In this document: positions 1-6,290 of the stretch, one piece after another
Layout of the letters: each line of letters starts with the position of its first letter
Position numbering within the stretch: position 1 is the stretch's first letter
Assembly: GCA_003447515.1 (NCBI GenBank)
Contig: DLZA01000283.1
Span: forward strand, 1 to 6,383
From: Paracoccaceae bacterium
GTDB taxonomy: Bacteria; Pseudomonadota; Alphaproteobacteria; Rhodobacterales; Rhodobacteraceae
Direction of reading: 5' to 3'
DNA length: 6,383 bases
The notes under the pieces: model-generated
What the model saw: only the letters and a program-made list of their open reading frames with translations
The model's database searches: none
Told to the model about the DNA's origin: nothing
Made by a program: the position numbers and the translations under genes

Positions 1-36
1 TGAGTCATAATCGAGGAATCTAGTGGGGCGATTTTC

Positions 37-486
37 TTACTTAAATGGTTCCATGCCCGCGCGTGCGAGTTCGTCTGCTTTCTCGTTTTCTTCATGGCCT
101 GCATGGCCTTTGATCCATTCCCAAGTAACTGAGTGGCGTTGTGTTGCAGCGTCGAGGTCTTTCCAAAGTTCCACGTTTTTTACAGGCTTTTTAGCTGCAG
201 TTTTCCAGCCCCGCGACTTCCACCCAAAGATCCACTTAGTGATACCATCTTTAACGTAAACACTATCCGTGACAACTGTGATGGTGCTTGGCATTTCCAA
301 TGCATTGAGTGCGTTGATTGCCGCAAGGAGTTCCATGCGGTTGTTGGTTGTGTTTCGCTCGCCACCGAACAATTCGCGGGACTTGAGGAGGGTGTCGCCG
401 TCTTTGGCAATAAGCAGTGCTCCCCAGCCGCCTGGGCCAGGGTTCCCAGAACAAGCGCCGTCCGTGTAGGCGTAGAGTTTAGGCAT
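37..486 (-). CDS. rnhA: Ribonuclease HI
   Basis: This 149-residue protein is a full-length type 1 RNase H, which cuts the RNA strand of RNA/DNA hybrids in the cytoplasm (R-loops, replication primers) with divalent metal ions. The N-terminal [16 protein letters not shown] motif carries the first catalytic aspartate, D9. The other expected residues are E52 in NNRMEL, D74 in VTDSVYV, H128 in KGHAGH and D138 in EKADELA, matching D10, E48, D70, H124 and D134 of the E. coli enzyme. The basic, Trp-rich segment at about residues 84-100 corresponds to the substrate-binding handle. Its ATG lies inside the end of the upstream methyltransferase gene (8-base overlap) with no clear Shine-Dalgarno sequence, so translational coupling is likely. 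It is the last gene of the minus-strand arm. The 36 bases between its stop and the window edge show no hairpin-plus-T-run terminator. Confidence 0.97.
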   Translation of the reverse strand: MPKLYAYTDGACSGNPGPGGWGALLIAKDGDTLLKSRELFGGERNTTNNRMELLAAINALNALEMPSTITVVTDSVYVKDGITKWIFGWKSRGWKTAAKKPVKNVELWKDLDAATQRHSVTWEWIKGHAGHEENEKADELARAGMEPFK

Positions 487-1069
487 AGGCAGTCACGATT
501 ATGAATGGATCGATAGTTCCCGCGAGGCCTGCTTCTGATCCCTCAAAATGGTCGGTAGGGGTCAGCCCTGCGTTGCATAGAAGTGTGTCAAGCTCGTTAC
601 GGGTAAAATAGGTATAAAGACGGCCAATGCTGTCGCGTGCTTCACCTGTCCCTTTTTTAACACCAATCACCAATGTGCCGTTTGGCTTTAGGGCTCGTTT
701 GATGGCGTTGAGGTGTTTAGGCACGTCGGTGCGAAGAACGTGGAGCATCGAAAAGCTGGACCAAATCCCATCATAATGCGCTTTTTCGGTAATGTCTTCA
801 TAGCTTCCTTGAGTGATGTCGATGCCGAAACGTTCTTTTCCAAGGATCGACATTTCTGGACTGGGATCAATTGCTGTTACGGTGAGGCCAGCGGCCTGCA
901 TGGCGGCAGCCGAATGGCCAGGGCCACATCCAATATCTAGCGCGTGACCACCCTTTGGAACGGCAGCGATGAATGCGCGAAGGTGACAGTTTGGTTTATC
1001 TGTCGCAATCATATTAACGTAATCTTGAGCTTTTTTGCCATAAATCTCTAATGTAAGTTTGTCGGTCAT
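479..1069 (-). CDS. Class I SAM-dependent methyltransferase, substrate unknown
   Basis: This 196-residue protein has the Rossmann-type S-adenosylmethionine fold of the Methyltransf_11/25 group. Motif I is at residues 42-51 ([10 protein letters not shown]). The acidic residue ending strand 2 is D68 (AIDPSPEM), which should bind the ribose of SAM. A strand-4 segment [14 protein letters not shown] lies at 99-112, followed by the typical [15 protein letters not shown] strand 5 at 126-140. The C-terminal part has a [15 protein letters not shown] helix often found in this group. Nothing shows the substrate, which could be a small molecule, lipid or nucleic acid. The start is supported by family-like wording ([12 protein letters not shown]), but no Shine-Dalgarno sequence is visible upstream. 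Its ATG overlaps the stop of a truncated exporter remnant as ATGA. It overlaps rnhA downstream by 8 bases, so the two are probably co-transcribed. Confidence 0.88.
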   Translation of the reverse strand: MTDKLTLEIYGKKAQDYVNMIATDKPNCHLRAFIAAVPKGGHALDIGCGPGHSAAAMQAAGLTVTAIDPSPEMSILGKERFGIDITQGSYEDITEKAHYDGIWSSFSMLHVLRTDVPKHLNAIKRALKPNGTLVIGVKKGTGEARDSIGRLYTYFTRNELDTLLCNAGLTPTDHFEGSEAGLAGTIDPFIIVTAYA

Positions 1070-1257
1070 GAGCGTTTCAACTCAACAAGAGCTGAAAGGA
1101 TGGCGAGGTGTGAAAGAATACTCAAGCTAGAGTTTGTGGATTTGCAAGCAATGGCTTGGCCGCCTTGACTGAGGCCCATTGCGAGGTTGTAAAATAAGCC
1201 GGGACCAGGGATCAGTGAGACGACAGGGGTGGTGGTGATGAGCTGTTCTGAAAGCAT
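1066..1257 (-). pseudogene. LysE/RhtB-type exporter, N-terminal remnant
   Basis: This 63-codon open frame resembles the first ~55 residues of LysE/RhtB amino-acid exporters. A hydrophobic first segment leads into SLIPGPGLFYNLAMGLSQG (residues 14-32), which matches the family hallmark of a hydrophobic helix ending in PGP, then an L-rich stretch and a G-S-x-G turn. A weaker match follows (LSHLAILSAL, 48-57) where the family has a glycine-rich second helix; several expected glycines are replaced, as in a decaying sequence. Intact members are about 200 residues with about six membrane helices, so roughly three quarters is missing. The frame ends at TGA within the methyltransferase ATG (ATGA), an in-frame stop lies just upstream of its ATG, and no ribosome binding site is seen. 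It could instead be a genuine small membrane peptide, but a truncated pseudogene is more likely. Confidence 0.55.
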
Positions 1258-1301
1258 GTACCAACGATGTCAGAAAAGTAGGGGTGGGGGCAACTATAGA
1301 A

Positions 1302-1693
1302 TTAGGTGCGCTCAAAATCTTGAGCAATTTTGTAGTTTGTGGCGAGGTGGTTAAACACTTCGATTTCTCATTCTGCGGCGCGGCTATAAAAAGTTATGAC
1401 TTAGTCGCCCATTGCAGCATGCGGCATATCGGAATTGATGAGTGCTTCGTGAGCATCGCTAAAGGTTTGAAGAAAGGTTTGCCCATTAGTTGGCCTTGCA
1501 TATCAACCATCATCACGAGCACTGTGTCGATTATTCCCCTGCTAACCTGTTGTTTGAGTATATCGAATGTTAGCGCAATGGGTGATGTTCCTGACGAAGT
1601 TGGGCCTATTTGGGCATTTTTATTGGTGTGGATGAAAGGTTGGGCATGGGCATCAAGATAAGCCAAACATTTTTTGAAGTTTTTAATGAACAC
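1302..1693 (-). pseudogene. Glutamine synthetase-family protein, internally deleted and frameshifted
   Basis: Two minus-strand frames together read as the two ends of a glutamine synthetase-family (ATP-dependent amide ligase) protein. In the frame opening with GTG at 1693, the segment LTFDILKQQVSRGIIDTV followed by LVMMVDMQGQLMGKPF matches the N-terminal beta-grasp region, whose family form is close to IDTVxVxxxDMQGRLMGKR. After about 1475 the match moves to another frame: TFSDAHEALINSDMPHAAMGD, then a TAA at 1401-1403, VITFYSRAAE, a TGA at 1368-1370 where the family has Trp, then EIEVFNHLATNYKIAQDFER and a final TAA at 1302-1304. That second part corresponds to the extreme C-terminus (compare family endings like AAEWEIExFNxxVTDYEIARxFER). 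Intact members are about 440 residues, so the whole ATP/glutamate-binding middle is lost. No function is expected. The family call rests on remembered conservation, not on a search. Confidence 0.75.
1461..1481. repeat. 9-bp direct repeat at the pseudogene frame switch
   Basis: AAAGGTTTG occurs at 1461-1469 and again at 1473-1481, separated by AAG. The pair lies exactly where the glutamine synthetase remnant stops matching in its N-terminal frame and resumes with C-terminal sequence in another frame. Such short repeats fit a deletion or slippage junction, but a 9-mer repeat can also arise by chance. Confidence 0.5.
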
Positions 1694-1780
1694 ACGTCAA
1701 ATACTTTATACATATTTTGTGATGGTATGGATTGCCAAATTTGTCCTGCATACAGAAAAAGCTGTCGTCATGTTTGGGAA

Positions 1781-2218
1781 TCAAACGTTTATACGGGTCG
1801 TTAATAATGCAAAAAGCACGACCATGGAGACAGGGATGCGAAGCGTCATCCACCATGCCGGTGCAAGTGCTATTCTTTGAAAAAACAGATCGATAGCAAG
1901 AAGAACAGTGAACCCAAACATTAGCATGTCCAGTTTGTTAGCATTTGTGCCGGCAACGAAGAAAAACACGTAAAGTGCGGGCAACACACTTAAAATATAA
2001 GCAAAAGATGATTTGCTCTTGGGTGCTTTGACTGCGAAACCCCAAAGAATGCCTGTCATGAATGATAAAATAATGATCCCGTAATTGATGACGGTCTCAA
2101 CGCTGAAATAAGGAAGTAGTGTCAGGATGACATTAGAGTGGGCACCGACTGCACCAATGATAAAAGGCGCTGTGCCAAGCATAGTCAGCAGTGCGGGCGT
2201 TCTGGGTGGCATGTTCAT
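1781..2218 (-). CDS. DUF3429 family membrane protein
   Basis: This 145-residue hydrophobic protein looks like a DUF3429 member, a family without an assigned function. Five membrane segments can be read at about residues 8-26, 43-63, 71-91, 97-116 and 121-141. The second contains the family-like YGIIILSFMTGILWGFAV (compare YGxxILSFLGGxxWG), and a short basic loop (KAPKSKSS) follows it. The last segment opens with APAWWMTLRIPVS, also typical. No signal peptide cleavage site or enzymatic motif is seen. Its ATG shares one base with the ispH stop codon (TAATG), so translation is probably coupled to ispH. That suggests matched expression but does not by itself give a role in isoprenoid metabolism. 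About 90 bases downstream the decayed glutamine synthetase region begins. Confidence 0.82.
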   Translation of the reverse strand: MNMPPRTPALLTMLGTAPFIIGAVGAHSNVILTLLPYFSVETVINYGIIILSFMTGILWGFAVKAPKSKSSFAYILSVLPALYVFFFVAGTNANKLDMLMFGFTVLLAIDLFFQRIALAPAWWMTLRIPVSMVVLFALLTTRINV

Positions 2219-3171
2219 TAGGAGATGGTATCGCGCAGGACGCGGGGAACCTTGAATGTCACGTTCTCAACGCTGGTTTCTACGGTTTGAGACATCACAT
2301 CATAGCGGTCTTTAATGGCGTCTATTACTTCGTTGATCAGCACTTCTGGTGCGGATGCGCCTGCGGTGACGCCGATGGATTTGATACCTTTAAGTGCCCG
2401 CCAATCAATATCTGTTGCCCGTTGAACTAACTGAGAATAACCGCAGCCCGCTTTTTTACCAACTTCCACTAAACGCTTGGAGTTCGAAGAGTTCGGTGCG
2501 CCAATTACGAGTAATGCTTCAATTTCCAAAGCAATTGCTTTGACTGCTTCTTGGCGATTGGTAGTTGCGTAGCAAATATCTTCTTTGTGTGGACCGATGA
2601 TTGTGGGGAAACGGGCTTTAAGCGCTCTCACAATTTCGGTTGTGTCGTCGACGGACAAGGTTGTTTGTGTGATATAGGCAAGCCTGTTTGGGTCTCTTGG
2701 ATTGAGTGTGGCAACTTCAGCGGTGGTTTCGACTAAAAGGACCTCGCCGTCTGGTAGTTGACCCATCGTGCCTAGAGTTTCGGGGTGGCCTTTGTGCCCG
2801 ATCATCACCATTTGCAACCCGTTCCCGTGGTGGCGTTCCGCTTCAATGTGGACTTTGCTGACTAGAGGGCAGGTTGCATCTACAAAGACCATCTCACGTG
2901 CTGTAGCGGCTGCGGGTACAGATTTTGGCACTCCGTGGGCGGAGAATATTACTGGGCGATCATCCGGGCAGTCTTCTAGTTCTTTAACAAAGACTGCGCC
3001 TTTTTCGCGCAAGGAGTCGACCACATATTTGTTATGTACGATTTCGTGGCGCACGTAGACAGGTGCACCCCATTTTTCTATCGCTATTTCCACAATTTTT
3101 ATTGCGCGATCCACACCCGCGCAAAATCCGCGTGGTGCTGCAATATAAAGGTTTAGTGTCGGTTTGATCAT
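2218..3171 (-). CDS. ispH: 4-hydroxy-3-methylbut-2-enyl diphosphate reductase
   Basis: IspH (LytB) reduces HMBPP to isopentenyl and dimethylallyl diphosphate, the last step of the MEP isoprenoid pathway, using an oxygen-sensitive iron-sulfur cluster in the cytoplasm. The three cluster cysteines are C17 ([11 protein letters not shown]), C101 ([11 protein letters not shown]) and C200 ([11 protein letters not shown]). The substrate histidines are H46 (HEIVHN), H79 (SAHGVP) and H129 (GHPE), with the proton-relay glutamate E131, and the SSNS loop lies at 228-231. I start it at the ATG ending at 3171, giving 317 residues (E. coli IspH has 316), because a GAAGGG ribosome binding site lies 8 bases upstream. 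A TTG 18 bases further up would add MRRVKP and has no better support. The stop overlaps the DUF3429 start by one base. A desaturase gene ends 59 bases upstream, and no convincing promoter is visible between them. Confidence 0.98.
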   Translation of the reverse strand: MIKPTLNLYIAAPRGFCAGVDRAIKIVEIAIEKWGAPVYVRHEIVHNKYVVDSLREKGAVFVKELEDCPDDRPVIFSAHGVPKSVPAAATAREMVFVDATCPLVSKVHIEAERHHGNGLQMVMIGHKGHPETLGTMGQLPDGEVLLVETTAEVATLNPRDPNRLAYITQTTLSVDDTTEIVRALKARFPTIIGPHKEDICYATTNRQEAVKAIALEIEALLVIGAPNSSNSKRLVEVGKKAGCGYSQLVQRATDIDWRALKGIKSIGVTAGASAPEVLINEVIDAIKDRYDVMSQTVETSVENVTFKVPRVLRDTIS

Positions 3172-3179
3172 GGGCTTAA

Positions 3180-3185
3180 CCCTTC
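3180..3185 (-). promoter_or_regulatory. ispH ribosome binding site
   Basis: GAAGGG on the minus strand, 8 bases before the ATG at 3171-3169. It decides between that ATG and the in-frame TTG at 3189, which this site would overlap. Confidence 0.7.
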
Positions 3186-3214
3186 GCAATAAACTAAAGT
3201 TAAATCAATAGCGC

Positions 3215-3231
3215 GATCCTTAGAAAGGATC
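3215..3231 (-). other. Hairpin at the desaturase stop codon
   Basis: GATCCTT (3215-3221) and AAGGATC (3225-3231) form a perfect 7-bp stem with a 3-base loop. The stem begins on the last base of the desaturase TAG codon (minus strand 3233-3231). No T-run follows on the minus strand (the next bases are GCGCTATTG), so it is not a classic intrinsic terminator. It could stabilise the 3' end of the desaturase mRNA, attenuate read-through into ispH, or have no role. Confidence 0.45.
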
Positions 3232-4286
3232 TAGGCCGAGGTTTTCAATGCCCGTGCTTCAGAGAAGGACAGTAACTTGCGCTGATTTTCATCCCAAAGA
3301 TGCAAGCGCGCGCATTTAAAGCTTTGTCTTAGGGTGATGGTTTGCATTTGTGCCAGGGCTTCGTGATCTTTTAAAACTTCTGCCAGGCGGTAGAACGGAA
3401 TACGGCAGTTCAAATGATGGACATGATGGATGCCTATATTCGCTGTTAGCCAATTTAAAACAGATGGTAACTTGTAGTGAGATGATCCATGGAATGCAGC
3501 GTCTTGGATATCCCAATTTTTATCGTGATCAAAGTGTCCATCTTCAAATTGATGCTGAATAAAAAATAGCCATACCCCGACAGTTGAAGCTACCACAATG
3601 GTAGGCGCGAAGACTAATATTAGTGGCAAGAATCCATCGAGATAATAAATACTTGCAATTATCAAGCCAATCATCGCGTTTGTTCCCATCGAGGAAACCC
3701 ACAATGATGCACCCTGACGCATAAATCCGAACGGAATGCGATTTTGCAGAATAAAAAGGTATACGGGTGCAAGGCCGAACAACACAAAAGGAGAGCGGTA
3801 AACTCGATAGATGAATTTTTGCACGAACGATAGTGCCAAGTATTCCGAGACTGTGCGTGTAACAACATCACCCATACCTTGTCGGTCCAAATTGCCTGAC
3901 GTGGAATGGTGCTGGGCGTGGGTTTTGCTCCAAACCGCATAGGGCGTAAGGGTAAGCACACCGAGGCAGCGCCCTATCCAACCAGATAACTTGTTGTTAA
4001 CGATGAATGAGCCGTGGCCACAATCGTGTTGGATTGCGAATAAACGGACAAGAAACATACCGTTCATCAGTGCAATAGCGATGGCAATCATTGGGTGCAG
4101 CGCTATTGACCACCATGCTAACGCCCAAAGTGCAACAAATGCGGACAATGTGATAGAAAGCTCGGCTATTGCGCGTCTATTGTTTGGAAGTCGATACTTG
4201 ATCAGACTTCGTGCCCAGTCACGTGATGTTTTCTCGGTAGGTTTGAAGGAAGCACTGAGTTGATCCGCGCGGAGAGCTTTTGCCAT
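3231..4286 (-). CDS. Membrane fatty acid desaturase (omega-6/delta-12 type)
   Basis: This 351-residue protein is an integral membrane di-iron desaturase that introduces double bonds into acyl chains of membrane lipids. All three histidine boxes are present: HDCGH at residues 87-91, HAQHH at 123-127 and HHVHH at 287-291. Hydrophobic stretches lie at about 44-63, 66-84, 100-118, 164-184 and 202-244, consistent with paired membrane hairpins and a cytoplasmic active site. The spacing and the phrase LNCRIPFYRLAEVL after box 3 resemble FAD2/DesA-like omega-6 desaturases; the exact position of desaturation and the acyl carrier cannot be read from sequence. The same superfamily includes carotenoid ketolases and hydroxylases, but the box pattern favours acyl desaturation. 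The ATG has only a weak GGAAAC element upstream. It is preceded by a 283-base non-coding stretch with a candidate promoter, so it is probably transcribed separately from the NYN gene, perhaps reading into ispH. Confidence 0.92.
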   Translation of the reverse strand: MAKALRADQLSASFKPTEKTSRDWARSLIKYRLPNNRRAIAELSITLSAFVALWALAWWSIALHPMIAIAIALMNGMFLVRLFAIQHDCGHGSFIVNNKLSGWIGRCLGVLTLTPYAVWSKTHAQHHSTSGNLDRQGMGDVVTRTVSEYLALSFVQKFIYRVYRSPFVLFGLAPVYLFILQNRIPFGFMRQGASLWVSSMGTNAMIGLIIASIYYLDGFLPLILVFAPTIVVASTVGVWLFFIQHQFEDGHFDHDKNWDIQDAAFHGSSHYKLPSVLNWLTANIGIHHVHHLNCRIPFYRLAEVLKDHEALAQMQTITLRQSFKCARLHLWDENQRKLLSFSEARALKTSA

Positions 4287-4569
4287 AAAGGTTTGTTTCC
4301 GTGCTTAAAGAAAGTTTCACGTTGTGTAAGGGAGCGCCGCAGTTCATGCAAGCTTTGCTGTATACAAATTGGCTGCGGATCATTTCTTTTTGTAAATTCT
4401 ATAAATAGTATATCACAGGATATCGCCATGTAGGGCGTCCGCTTTTTGTTAGTTAGGCGTGTGTTTCCGTAGCCAATTTCAAGTAATGCGGCGCCATTTG
4501 CATACTGCAAATAAAAGTTTGGCAGGGACCCACGTGCGTCAAAGCTTTCTTGCCTGGTTTGTGACGTGA
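4287..4569 (-). other. Non-coding interval and desaturase leader
   Basis: This is 283 bases between the NYN gene stop and the desaturase start. The centre (about 4381-4417) is strongly A+T-rich and holds a candidate extended -10 element. On the desaturase side an imperfect nested stem-loop can be drawn: CCGCAG/CTGCGG arms at 4337-4342 and 4373-4378 around a small GCAA/TTGC stem at 4348-4358. The NYN side (4511-4569) shows no hairpin followed by a T-run. A 102-codon open frame crosses this interval on the minus strand and enters the desaturase, but its composition does not look protein-like and I do not call it. Confidence 0.5.
4407..4417 (-). promoter_or_regulatory. Candidate extended -10 promoter for the desaturase
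   Basis: The minus strand reads TGTGATATACT, which matches the extended -10 form TRTGNTATAAT with one mismatch in the core hexamer (TATACT at 4412-4407). No good -35 hexamer lies 16-18 bases upstream, as expected for promoters relying on the TGN extension. Transcription would start near 4400 and give a leader of about 110 bases before the ATG at 4286. Confidence 0.4.
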
Positions 4570-5148
4570 TTAGTTGCTGTCGGACTCTGATTCTGAAGTT
4601 AGCATGTCTGGTACATCCGGGCGTGGTGGGCGGCCGATGACATCACGCAGCTCGTCTAATTCTATGAAGTTGTCCACCTGGCGGCGCAGCTCGTCCGAGA
4701 TCATCGGTGGTTGGCTGCGGATCGTGGAAACAACCGAAACGCGAACGCCTTTACGTTGCAGGCTTTCCACTAGAGGACGAAAATCACCATCACCAGAAAA
4801 GATTACGATGTGATCCACGTGTGGGGCAAGCTCCATAGCATCAACGCAAAGTTCGATGTCCATATTTCCTTTCACTTTCCGACGACCCATGCCATCGGTG
4901 TACTCTTTGGCTGGCTTTGTGACCATGTTAAAGCCATTGTAGTTCAGCCAATCCACGAGGGGCCGAATAGGAGAATACTCGTCATTCTCCAAGATAGCGG
5001 TGTAGTAGAGCGCTCGCAGTAATTTCCCGCGCCGCATGAATTCTGTTCTGAGACGCTTGTAGTCTATGTCAAAGCCTAGTGCTTTAGCTGCTGCGTAAAG
5101 ATTTGAGCCGTCAATGAGTAATGCCAAACGCTCGTCGCGATAGAACAT
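4570..5148 (-). CDS. NYN domain (LabA/DUF88-like) putative ribonuclease
   Basis: This 192-residue protein has the NYN fold, a PIN-like nuclease fold thought to act on RNA with a metal bound by conserved aspartates. Those visible are D13 in LLIDGSNLY (with N16), D97 in KGNMDIELCVDAM (with D103), and D120/D122 in FSGDGDFRPLV. The phrases MGRRKVKG, RPLVDWLNYNGF and STIRSQPPMISDELRRQVDNFIELDEL are near-invariant in alphaproteobacterial relatives as I recall them. The tail ends in an acidic Ser/Glu/Asp-rich stretch (SESESDSN). I start it at ATG 5148-5146 because GAAGGA lies 6 bases upstream; a TTG at 5163 would add five residues. It is divergent from folK across 93 bases. Its RNA target is unknown, and I infer housekeeping rather than a defence role from the neighbours. 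Confidence 0.88.
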   Translation of the reverse strand: MFYRDERLALLIDGSNLYAAAKALGFDIDYKRLRTEFMRRGKLLRALYYTAILENDEYSPIRPLVDWLNYNGFNMVTKPAKEYTDGMGRRKVKGNMDIELCVDAMELAPHVDHIVIFSGDGDFRPLVESLQRKGVRVSVVSTIRSQPPMISDELRRQVDNFIELDELRDVIGRPPRPDVPDMLTSESESDSN

Positions 5149-5241
5149 GTTTGGTCCTTCCAAAGTGTCTGACCAGTTGATGTGTTATTGATTGTTGCGT
5201 ACTTATAAATGGTCGCTCTGTAAGGAGAATAGGAATATAAT
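5149..5241. promoter_or_regulatory. Divergent promoter region between NYN gene and folK
   Basis: These 93 bases separate two outward-facing genes, so they should hold promoters for both. The A+T-rich block ACTTATAAAT (5201-5210) offers TATAAA-like -10 sequences on either strand. For folK, TTGATG at 5177-5182 with TACTTA at 5200-5205 has 17-base spacing but poor matches. No single arrangement stands out. The NYN ribosome binding site GAAGGA is at 5160-5155 (minus strand). The folK side has TAAGGAG at 5221-5227 and AGGAA at 5231-5235. Confidence 0.45.
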
Positions 5242-5844
5242 TTGGAACTGCAACAAAAACAATTCACCTTGGAACAATCAAAGTGCTTGATTGCGTTCGG
5301 CTCTAATGGATCTGAGGATATCGGTGTGTCAACCAAGGTTATTAATGAAGCTTTGCAAGCCTTGTCGAAGAAGGGTTTTAAAAAAATCAAAATTAGCCCA
5401 TTCTATAAAACGCCTGCTTACCCCGTAGGATCGGGGCCCGACTTTGTGAACGGTGTGATTATGGCAAAAACAGACTTAAGTGCAGTGGAAATTTTGGCAC
5501 TATTGCATCAGGTCGAAGCAGAGTTCGGTCGCACGCGAGATCGACGCTGGGAGGCGCGCATTTTAGACCTAGATCTGATCGATTTTGCTGGCTGCGTTGC
5601 ACCTAATGAGCAGGTGCATCGAACGTGGCGCGAGATGCCACTGAAAAAGCAAATAAGTTGTACACCTGATCAGTTGATCTTGCCTCACCCGCGTGTGCAA
5701 GATCGCCTGTTTGTGCTAGTTCCCTTATGCGATGTTGAGCCTGATTGGGTGCATCCTGTCACAGGTGTTTTGATTAAGGACATCTTGGCGGGATTTTCGA
5801 AGGCTGAACTGATGCAAATATGTCCACTAAAGCAAGTCTCATAG
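5242..5844 (+). CDS. folK: 2-amino-4-hydroxy-6-hydroxymethyldihydropteridine diphosphokinase (HPPK)
   Basis: FolK transfers diphosphate from ATP to 6-hydroxymethyl-dihydropterin, the step before dihydropteroate synthase in folate synthesis (cytoplasmic). The protein opens with CLIAFGSNGS at residues 15-24, has the pterin-loop signature ISPFYKTPAYPVGSGPDFVNGV at 51-72, and the family signature RWEARILDLDLIDF at 102-115, in which D109 and D111 bind magnesium. The signature has E104 where Gly or Ala is usual. The C-terminal LILPHPRVQDRLFVLVPLCDV (145-165) is also typical. At 200 residues it is longer than E. coli FolK (about 160) but fits the Rhodobacterales form, which has an insert around 118-144. 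No ATG is available; the start is TTG 5242, six bases after AGGAA. A second in-frame TTG at 5269 would remove nine residues and cannot be excluded. It faces away from the NYN gene and precedes rpoZ by 89 bases. Confidence 0.95.
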   Translation: MELQQKQFTLEQSKCLIAFGSNGSEDIGVSTKVINEALQALSKKGFKKIKISPFYKTPAYPVGSGPDFVNGVIMAKTDLSAVEILALLHQVEAEFGRTRDRRWEARILDLDLIDFAGCVAPNEQVHRTWREMPLKKQISCTPDQLILPHPRVQDRLFVLVPLCDVEPDWVHPVTGVLIKDILAGFSKAELMQICPLKQVS

Positions 5845-5933
5845 TATGTAATTTTACGTGCTTTGGCCTTGCAATCCCCCAAAAAACGGTCTAGGCGAAT
5901 ATTCTCCTTTGAAACTGTTTATTTAGGTGATCC
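5845..5933 (+). other. folK-rpoZ intergenic interval
   Basis: This 89-base gap may hold an rpoZ promoter. TTGCAA at 5869-5874 could serve as a -35, but the hexamer 17 bases later (TAGGCG, 5892-5897) is a poor -10. No hairpin followed by a T-run is seen after the folK stop, so read-through is possible. AGGTGATCC at 5925-5933 is a strong ribosome binding sequence directly before the rpoZ ATG. Confidence 0.35.
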
Positions 5934-6284
5934 ATGGCACGCGTAACCGTTGAAGACTGCGTCGACAAAATCCCAAACCGCTTTGAGTTGGTAATGCTTG
6001 CTGCGCACCGTGCTCGGGAAATTTCAACTGGCGGAGAGATCACTGTTCCACGCGACAATGACAAAGACCCGGTTGTTGCTTTGCGCGAAATTGCGGAGGA
6101 GACACTTACGTTTGACCAATTGCGCGAAGGCGCGATTGAGAGTCACCAGACGCAGATTGAAGTTGACGAGCCAGAAGAAGATCAGATGGCGCTGCTGATG
6201 GGAACAGACCAGGATAAACCCAAGGATGACATGTCTGAGGAAAATCTGTTGCGCGCCTTAATGGAAGCGCAAGAGATGAAGTAA
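5934..6284 (+). CDS. rpoZ: DNA-directed RNA polymerase omega subunit
   Basis: RpoZ is the small omega subunit that helps assemble and stabilise RNA polymerase by holding the beta-prime C-terminus. In many bacteria it forms part of a ppGpp-binding site. The N-terminus [31 protein letters not shown] (residues 1-31) is the conserved omega core, followed by the [16 protein letters not shown] helix at 42-57. At 116 residues it is longer than E. coli omega (91). It carries an acidic extension ([15 protein letters not shown], then [17 protein letters not shown]) that is usual in alphaproteobacteria. The start is an ATG preceded by AGGTGATCC, a near-complete anti-Shine-Dalgarno match. A rel-type (p)ppGpp gene begins six bases after its stop, the rpoZ–spoT order seen in many proteobacteria, which ties polymerase and its stringent regulator together in one transcript. 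Confidence 0.97.
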   Translation: MARVTVEDCVDKIPNRFELVMLAAHRAREISTGGEITVPRDNDKDPVVALREIAEETLTFDQLREGAIESHQTQIEVDEPEEDQMALLMGTDQDKPKDDMSEENLLRALMEAQEMK

Positions 6285-6290
6285 GGTCCT

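Noticed and set aside
1..36. Possible terminator after rnhA
   Set aside because: No inverted repeat followed by a T-run on the minus strand is present in the 36 bases available.
1284..1661. 125-codon plus-strand frame opposite the decayed region
   Set aside because: The minus-strand frames carry clear glutamine synthetase-like motifs over the same bases. The plus-strand product has no recognisable family features and no ribosome binding site, so it is antisense shadow.
2768..3058. 96-codon plus-strand frame inside ispH
   Set aside because: It lies wholly within an intact, highly conserved minus-strand gene.
3671..3961. 96-codon minus-strand frame inside the desaturase
   Set aside because: It is an alternate frame of the desaturase gene, whose own frame has all three histidine boxes.
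4202..4510. 102-codon minus-strand frame upstream of and overlapping the desaturase
   Set aside because: It runs 85 bases into the well-supported desaturase gene in another frame, has no recognisable motif, and crosses the candidate promoter region.
4570..5148. NYN protein as part of a toxin-antitoxin or defence system
   Set aside because: No antitoxin-like or defence partner is adjacent, the neighbours are housekeeping genes, and the motifs fit the conserved chromosomal LabA/DUF88 group rather than a short PIN toxin.
5076..5390. 104-codon minus-strand frame across the NYN-folK gap
   Set aside because: It overlaps both genes in wrong frames and shows no domain-like sequence.
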